Below the pieces are notes generated by a model, which was not told the DNA's origin, ran no database searches, and saw only the letters and a program-made list of their open reading frames with translations. Below are positions 1-9,000 of a stretch of 64,000 nt of DNA, piece after piece. Positions within the stretch are counted from its first letter, which is position 1; each line of letters starts with the position of its first letter. A program made the translations under genes and the position numbers. Origin of the DNA: DASWIG01 sp965371445 (GTDB lineage: Bacteria > Acidobacteriota > Thermoanaerobaculia > Multivoradales > J023); the NCBI GenBank assembly GCA_965371445.1, contig CBDUYN010000019.1, forward strand, positions 29,346-93,345, written 5' to 3'.

Positions 1-3000
1 CAACTCGGCGGGCATTCCCTTCTGGCCACGCAGGTGGTCTCGCGGATCCGTCGGGCCTTCGCCGTCGAGCTGCCGGTGCGCAGCGTCTTCGAGAATCCCA
101 CCGTCGCCGAGTTGGCCGCGGAGGTCGACAGCCGGCGGCAAACGGCGCCGCCGGGAGGATCTCTGCCGGCTCCACGGGTGGCGGCGGAACGTTGCGTTAC
201 CGAGGAGCTGCCGCTCTCCTTCGCCCAGCAACGACTGTGGTTTCTGCAAGAGCTGACGCCGGAGAGCTCGGTCTACAACCTGCCGGGGGCCCGGCACCTC
301 CTGGGCCGCCTCGACCCGGCGGCGCTCGGCGGCGCGCTGGGCGAGATCGTGCGCCGGCACGAGATCCTCAGGACCCGCCTTCAGACCACCGACGGACGGC
401 CCCGCCAGGAGATCGCGGCCGCCGGGAGGTGGGCGCTGCCGCTCGTCGACCTGACGGCGCTACCGCCGGCAAGCCGTCCGGGCGAAGCCCGCCGGCGCCT
501 GGCGGCGGAAGGACGGCGGCCGTTCCGGCTGGCGGCGGAGCTGCCGCTGCGCACGCACCTGTGGCGCCTCGGCGCCGAGGGCCTCGACGCCGAGGAGCAT
601 GTGCTTTTCGTCAACGTCCACCACATCGCCTCGGACGGCTGGTCGGAGGGGATCTTTCACCGCGAGCTGACGGTGCTCTACGAGGCTTTCGGGCGGCGAG
701 TGCCGTCGCCGTTGCCGGAGCCTGGCGTCCAATATGCGGATTTCGCGGTGTGGCAACGCGAGCATCTGCGCGGCGAGGTGCTGGAGACCCAGCTCGCCTA
801 CTGGCGCCAGCAGCTCGACGCCCTCCAGGTCCTGGAGCTGCCAGCGGACCGGCCACGTCCGGCGGTCCGGACCGAGGCCGGGGCAAGCTTGCCGCTCCGG
901 CTCTGCGAGGCGACGGCCCGCGCGCTCCGGCAGCTCGCCGTCGAGGCCGGTGTTTCGCTCTACATGGCGCTGCTGGCGGCGTTCGTGGCGCTCGTCCACC
1001 GCCTGACGGGCCAGAGCGACGTCGCCGTCGGCTCGCCGATCGCCAATCGGCGGTACGAGGAATTCGAAGGTCTGATCGGTTTTTTCGTCAACACCCTGGT
1101 GCTGCGCAGCCGGCCGCGGCCGCGGCAGTCGTTCACCGATCTCCTGGCCCAGGTGCGGGAGCTGTGCCTGGAGGCCTACCTGCACCAGGACCTGCCGTTC
1201 GAGAAGCTCGTCGAGGAGCTCGATCCGGAACGCGACCTGGGACGTTCGCCGCTTTTCCAGGTCCTGTTCACGGCTCAAAACGCTCCGCTGAAGCCGATGA
1301 CCCTGCCCGGCCTCGAGGTTCTACCCTTCGCGACGGGCTCGGCCGGCGCGCTTTTCGACGTCGAGGTCTCGTTTCTCGAAACGAAAGGAAAAATCGCCGG
1401 CTCTGTGACCTACAACACGGATCTTTTCCACCGCACGACGATGTCGCGGCTTCTCCGCCATTATGAAACATTGCTCGGCGACGTCGCCGCGGCACCGTCG
1501 CGGTGCCTGGAGGGCCTTGCTCTCTTCACCGCGGCCGAGCGTCAACAGGCGTGGGTGGAATGGAACGACAGCGTGTCCTCCCCGAGCGCGGATTGTCTGC
1601 ATCAGCTCTTCGAAGCCCAGGCCGAGCGGACGCCGGAGGCGTTGGCGCTCGTCTGCGGGAACGCGCGACTGAGCTACGCCGAGCTCGCGGGAAGGGCCGA
1701 CCAGCTGGCCCGTCATCTGCGATCATTGGGCGTCGGACCCGAGGTCCGCGTCGGGATCTGCGTCGCCCGCTCGCCGGCGATGCTCGTCGGCGTTTTGGGC
1801 GTCCTCAAGGCGGGCGGCGCCTACCTGGGCGTCGACCCGGCGTATCCCGTCAAGCGTCAGCTTTTCCTGCTCCACGACTCCGGCGCCCAGGTGCTGCTCA
1901 CGAGCGCCGAGTCGGACGAGCGGTTCGCGGCGGCGGACCCGGGCCTCCGGAGGGTCCTGATCGATCGCGACGTGCCGCGGATCGGGAGCCCGGAGCGGCC
2001 AAAGCGTCGTCCGACGGCGCGCAACCTGGCCTACGTGATCTACACCTCGGGCTCGACCGGCCGTCCCAAGGCGGTGAACGTCGAGCATCGTTCGGCCGTC
2101 CATCTGGCGCGCCGCGTCGTTGCCGAGTACCCGATCCGGGCTCAGGACCGAGTGCTCCAGCTCGCCCCCTTGAGCTTCGACATCAGCGTCGAGGAGATCT
2201 TCTCAGGGCTCGCAAGCGGCGCCACCCTCGTCCTCTGGGAGGGCGAGATGCCGGCCGTCGACGAGCTCCTGGAGCGCATCGCGGAGCTCGCCGTCACGGT
2301 GCTCGGGCTGCCGACCGCCTACTGGCACGAGCTGGTCGCCCAGGCTGAGGCCGAGGGGATCGCCCTGCCGCCCGAGCTGCGGCTGTGCGTCATCGGGAGC
2401 GAGCGGGCCTCCGGCGGGCGCCTGCGGAGCTGGCGTCGCCTCACCGCGGCCCGAGCTCCGCGGCTGATCAACGCCTACGGTCCGACCGAGGCGACGGTCA
2501 CGTCGACGTGGTGCGAGGTGGGCGGGCCCTACGAGGCGCGCTACGGCGAAGCCGATCCGCCGATCGGACGGCCCCTCGCCGGCGTCGCCGCCTACGTCCT
2601 CGACCGCCGTCAAAACCCGGTGGCCTGGGGCGCGCCCGGTGAGCTTTTCCTCGGCGGAGCCGGCCTGGCCCGGGGGTATCACGACCGGCCGGCTCTCACC
2701 GCTGGCAGCTTCCTGCCCAATCCCTTCAGCGGGGTGCCCGGGAGTCGCCTCTATCGAACCGGCGACCGGGTCCGCTGGCTCCGCGACGGCCGTCTCGCCT
2801 TCCTCGGCCGGGTGGACCACCAGGTCAAGGTCCGGGGGTACCGGGTCGAGCCGGGAGAGGTCGAGACGGTGCTCGCCGCCCATCCCGGGGTCCGCGAGGC
2901 GGTCGTCGTCGCGCATTCGCTTCCCGGGAGCGAGACGTCCTCCCTGGTGGGCTTTTTCGTGCCCGATGGGCAGGAGAGCACGACGCCACGCGAGCTCCGG

Positions 3001-6000
3001 AGCCACCTCGGCGCGCGTCTGCCGGCCTACATGGTGCCGGCCCACCTGGTCGCCCTCGACGCCGTCCCGCTCTCGCCCGCCGGCAAGATCGACCGCGTCG
3101 CGCTGGCCCGCCGCGCGGCGGGCGCACGCCAGGACCGAGCCGAGGTGGGCTTCACCCGCGCCCGGACGGCCGCCGAGGAGGCCCTTACCGGCGTCTGGAA
3201 AGGAGTCCTCGGAATCGACGGCGTCGGCGTCCACGACAACTTCTTCGAGCTCGGCGGCGACTCGATCCTCGGCGTCCGGATCGTCGCCCTGGCGCGCCGG
3301 CAGGGTCTGACCCTGAGCCTGCAGGACGTCTTTCGGCACCCGACGGTGGCCGAGATGGCACAGAGCGCCCGTAGGGTCCCGACGGCGTCGGCGGAGCAGG
3401 AAACCGTGTCCGGAGCGCTGCCGCTGACCCCCGTTCAGCGTTGGTTTTTTGAGCTCGACCTGCCGGAGCCCTGGCACGAGAACTGGTCGACATGGCGGTT
3501 CACGCCCGAGGGCTTCGAGCCGTCTCCTCTCCGCCGGGCGCTCGGCGCCTTGCTGCGCCACCACGACGCGCTGCGTCTGCGCTTCAGGTTCCAGAGCGGC
3601 CGGTGGACGGCGTGGAACGCGCCCTACGAAGACCCGACACCCTTTCTCCACGTCGACCTGGCGCGGCTCGACGAGACGGCCCAGGGGCGGGCTCGCCGGA
3701 GCGCTGCGGAGCGGCTCCAGAGAAGCCTCGACCTCGCGGCGGGACCTCTCCTGCGCCTCGCCGCGTTCGACCTCGGGACCGGCAGGGCCGGCCGTCTGCT
3801 GGTCGTCCTTCACCACCTGGTGATCGATCGTATTTCCTGGCTTCTCTTTTTCGAAGACCTCGAGACGGCCTACCGGCGGCTCGCGTTGCCACGCAAGACG
3901 ACGTCTTTCAAGGAGTGGGCCCGGCGTTTGGACCGCCACGCCCGCTGTCGCGAAACGCGGCGCGAGCGGGACCACTATCTGGCGGTCGGACGCCGGGCCG
4001 GCTCGCGCCGTTTACCCGTGGACGACCCTGCCGGGCGCAACACACGGGCCTCGGCCAGGACCGTCACGGTGACCCTCGGAGCCGAACCCACCCGCCGTCT
4101 GCTGCGCGACGTCCCCGGCGTCTACCGGACCCAGATCAACGACGTGCTGCTGACCGCGTTGACTCGTGCCTTTGGGCGTTTTACCGGCAAGTCCGCGTTG
4201 TTCCTGGCACTCGAGGGCCACGGCCGGGAAGAGGTCGTCCCCGGGGTCGACGTGTCGCGGACCCTGGGCTGGTTCACTTCGACGTTCCCGGTCTACCTGG
4301 AGCTTTCGTCCGCCCAGAGCTCCCCGGGCGAGAGCCTGAAGGCGATCAAAGAGCAGCTGCGGCGCATCCCGAGGCGCGGCATCGGATACGGCCTGTTGCG
4401 TTATCTGAGCGACGAGGCGGAGACGGTCGGAGCCCTCCGTTCCCAGCCCGAGCCCCAGGTGGTGTTCAACTACCTGAGTCAGGGGGCCTCGTCGCCGTCT
4501 CTTTTCGGGCCGTCCGACGAGCCGAGCGGCGAGGCGTGCAGCCGCCGCGGCCCGCGAAGCCATCTGTTGGAGATCAACGGCAGCGTCCGAGAGGAGGGCC
4601 TGCGGATGAGCTTCACCTACAGCTCTCCGTTGCACCGCCCGGAAACCGTCGCTCAGCTCGCCGACGGCTTCGTCGCGGAGTTGGAGCGTCTGATCGCTCA
4701 CTGTCTCTCGCCCGGGGCCGGGGGCTACACTCCTGCCGATTTCCCGCTGGCCGAGCTCTCGCAAGAACGCCTCGACGCCCTGACCCGCGGCGACCGGGGA
4801 ATCGAAGACGTCTATCCGTTGACACCGATGCAGGAGGGGATGCTCTTTCACGCCCGGCTCTCTCCGGAGTCCTCGGTTTATTTCGCCCAGGCGCACTGGG
4901 AGCTGCGCCGCGACGCCGACGTCGCGGCGCTCTACAAGGCCTGGGAGCACGTCGTCCAACGCCATGGCGTCCTGCGCACGGTCTTCGTCTGGCGGGACCT
5001 GGAAAGGCCGCTTCAGATCGTCCGTCGCCGCGCCGAGCTGCCCTGGATCGAGCAGGACTGGCGCGACCTCGACGTCTCACGGCAGGCCGAGCGTCTCCAG
5101 GGGTACCTGGAGGCGGATCGACGCCGGGTCTTCCACCTCTCCCAGGCGCCGCCGTTCCGCGTCCACCTGATCCGGCTGTCCGATAGTTCCTGCCGCATGG
5201 TTTGGAGCACACACCACATCTTGCTCGACGGCTGGTCCGCCGCCGTCGTTCGCGAGGAGCTTTTCGCTTTCTACCTCGCCTTTCGCGACGGCCGTCCGGC
5301 CAAGCGCGAGGCGCCGCGTCCGTTTCGCGACCATGTCGCCTGGCTCGGGAAACAGGACAAGGCCGCCGCCCGGGAATTCTGGCGGCGACAGCTCGCCGGC
5401 TTCACCGAGCCGACGCCGCTGCCCGGGAGCCGGCGCGCCGAGTCCCGGGAAAACGCCCGGGCGCACCTCCGGCTCTCACGGCGGTCCACGGCTTCTCTCG
5501 TTCGTTTCGCGCGCCAGAACCGACTGACCCTGAACACCTTGGTGCAAGGTGCCTGGGCGCGGGTGCTCGCCGCATACGGGGACGGCCGCGAGGTCCTCTT
5601 CGGCACCGTGAGCTCGGGGCGTCCGGCTTCGTTGGCGGGTTCGGATTCGATGGTCGGCCTCTTGATCCACACTCTGCCGTTTCGTGCTCGCCTCGCCTGG
5701 CGAAAGCCGGTCGAGCTCTGGCTGGAACGTCTCCAGAGTCAGTTCCTGGAGATGCGCCGGCACGAGCACCTGCCGCTGGTCGAGATCCAGGCGGCGAGCG
5801 AGGTACCCGCCGGCCGGCCGTTGTTCGAGAGCCTCTTCGTCTTTCAGAACTATCCGGCGTCGCCGGACGCTCAGGACCGGCTGTTCTCCACCCTGCAAGT
5901 TTTCGAAAAGAACAACTATCCGATCACACTGAGCGTCCTGCCCGGCCGCGAGCTCTTGCTGGCCGTCGACTTTGCTCCCGAGCGTTTCGCCGCGGTCGCG

Positions 6001-9000
6001 GCCGAGCGCGCCGTGCGCCACGTGCGCCACGTGCTCGAAGGCCTGGCGGCGTGCGCGGGCAGGCCGCTCGGTCGTCTGCCGTTGCTGGCGCCGGCCGAGC
6101 GCCATCAGCTGCTCCACGAATGGAACGACCGGCAAAGGTCCTGGACGGCGTCCGGTTTCCTGCACGATCGGGTCGCGGCGCGGGCGGAGCGGGCTCCCGA
6201 CGCCGTCGCCGTCGTTTGCGGCGACGAGACGCTGAGCTACCGCGAGCTCGTCCGCCGGGCGCGGCGCCTGGCCGGCCGGCTCCGCGAGGCCGGAGTCGCC
6301 CCGGAGGCCCGGGTGGGGGTGCTCGCCGAGCGCGGCGTCGATCTGGTGGTCGCTCTCCTGGCCGTCCTCATAGCCGGCGGCGCCTATCTGCCCCTGGACC
6401 CGGTGCTGCCCGCAGCCCGGCTGGCCTGGATGGCCGAGGACGCCGGAATCGAGGTCCTGCTGGCGGGCGAAGGGCGGGAGGCGGCGTTCTTCAAGCGCCG
6501 GATCCTGCGCCCGGAGGACGCCGACGGCACCGACGGCGGAGCGTGGCTCGCGCCGCGTCTCGCCGACGACAACGCCGCCTACGTGCTCTACACCTCGGGC
6601 TCCACCGGCGTCCCCAAGGGCGTCGTCGTCTCTCATCGGGCGATCGTCCACCACATGCTGTGGATGCAGGACGACCTGCCGCTCACCGCGGCGGACCGGG
6701 TGCTCCAGAAGACGCCGATCGGTTTCGACGCTTCGGTGTGGGAATTCTGGGCGCCGCTCGCCGTCGGGGCGCGGCTGGTGCTGGCGCCGGCCGACGCGCA
6801 CCGCGATCCGCGCGCCCTCGTCGCAGCGAGCCGGCGGCATCGGATCACGATTCTCCAGGTGGTGCCGTCGCTCCTGCGGCTGCTTCTCGACGAGGAAGGC
6901 CTCGGCGACCTGCGGACGCTGCGGCGCCTCCTGAGCGGCGGCGAGCCGCTTGCCGCGGAGCTTTGCGAACGCTTCTTCGCGCAGGCGCCCGAGGCGGAGC
7001 TCGTCAACCTCTACGGCCCGACCGAAACGACGATCCACGCCACCTTTGTCCACTGCGCCCGCGGGCTCACCGCCACGGCTCCCCTCGGCCGTCCCATCGC
7101 CAACACGCGGATCCACCTGCTCGCCCGCGGCCCGCGGCGGGTGCCCGGCGGCGCGGCGGGGCTGCTTCACGTCGGCGGCCCCGGACTCGCCCGCGGCTAT
7201 CTCGGCCGTCCGGCCTGGACCGCCGAACGCTTCGTGCCGGACCCCTGGGCCACCACTCCCGGCGAACGGCTCTACGACACGGGCGACTTGGCGTGCCACG
7301 CCGCCGACGGGTCGATCGAATTCCTCGGCCGGCTCGACCACCAGGTCAAGCTCCGCGGTTACCGCGTCGAGTTGGAGGAGGTCGAGGCCGCTCTGGCGGA
7401 GCATCCGGCAGTGCGCCAGGCCGTGGCGCTGGTCCTGGCCGGGGACGGCGAGGAACGTCTCGTCGCCTTCCTGGTGGCGTACGGGGAACGACGGCCGACG
7501 GCCACCGAGCTGCGCGCCGCCCTGGCCGAACGGCTGCCGGCGCCGATGATCCCGGCGGCCTTGGCCTGGCGCGACGAGCTGCCGGCGAACGCCAGCGGCA
7601 AGGTCGACCGTGCGGCCCTTGCCGGGGCCGCCGGCAAAGCCTTCGCACCCGCCGCCGGCTCGGTGGCGCCGCGCAACGCCGTCGAGGCCACGGTGGCGGA
7701 GGTCGTCGGCGAGTTGCTCGGCATCGCCGCTCCGGGGATCCACGAGAGCTTCTTCGAGCTGGGCGGCCATTCCCTGCTCGCCGTGCGCGTCCTGTCGCGT
7801 CTCCGGCGCCTCTTCGCGGTGGAGCTGCCCCTGGGCCGGTTTTTCGAGGGACCGAGCGTCGCGCGGCTGGCCGAGAAGGTCGAAGCCGCACGGCGGCGGT
7901 CCGGCGGCCCGGCGCCCGGACGCCCCAGGCCGGAGCCATTGGCCGCGGCGTCCTCCCAGGAGGAGCCACGGCTCTCCTTCGCCCAGCAACGGCTCTGGTT
8001 CCTCCAGCAGCTGGCGCCGGTGAGCCCGGCCTACAACGTGGCGCGGACCGAACAGCTCGTGGGCCGGCTCGACGCGGCGGCCCTGGAGCGTTCTCTCCGC
8101 GAGATCGTTGCGCGTCACCAGGTCCTTCGCACCCGGATCCGCGACGCCGACGGACGCCCCCGTCCGGTCGTCGAGGCGTCCGGCGCCGGTTTGCCCAGGG
8201 TCGACCTCACCCGTCTGCAAGGCGTCCGGCGGAGAGCCGAGCTTGACCGGCTCGTGACCGGAGAGGCGCGGCGACCCTTCGAGCTGGCCGCGGAGCCACC
8301 GCTGCGAAGCTTTCTCGCGGCTCTCGACGAGACCGAGCACGTCCTCTTCCGGAACGTCCACCATATCGCCTGGGACGCCGCGTCCGAGGCGATCTTCGAC
8401 CGCGAATTGAGCGCCGGCTATCGCGGCCGGACCGCCGATCCTCCGGCGCTCCCGGCGCTCACCGTGCAGTACGTCGACTTCGCCCGCTGGCAGCGCGCCT
8501 CCCTGCGCGGCGCGGTGCTGGAGGAGCAGCTCGACTGGTGGCGGCGCCGGCTCGCCGGCCTGCGACCGCTCGCTCTGTCGACCGACCGGCCGCGTCCCCG
8601 TCTGCGGAACGCCCGGGGCGCCGCCGTGGCCCTGGGGCCGTGGCCGCCGGCCCTCGGCGCGGCGCTCCGGCAGCTCCGCTCGCGATGCGGTGTCTCCTCC
8701 TACATGACGCACGTCGCAGTGGTGACGGCGCTTCTTCACCGGCTCACCGGCGAGGAAGACGTCGCGGTCGGCTCGCCGGTGTCCCACCGCCGGCACGAGG
8801 AGCTCGAAGGGTTGATCGGGCTCTTCCTAAACACCCTGGTCGTGCGTAGCTCGACCGCGGGCGATCCGTCCTTCGCCGAGCTCCTGGCGCGCGTTCGCGA
8901 CGCCTGCCTCGGCGCCTACGACCATCAGGACCTGCCGTTCGAGAGGCTCGTCGAGGGGCTTGAAGTCGAGCGCGACCTGGGCCGCTCGACCCTTTTTCAG

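Noticed and set aside
5476..8796. Long open frame on the minus strand (about 1,100 codons) opposite the first NRPS
   Set aside because: It has no recognisable domains, is antisense to clear C, A and carrier motifs, and is a side effect of very high GC in the third codon position. The same holds for long antisense frames at 10977-13274, 13347-15734 and 28709-30310.
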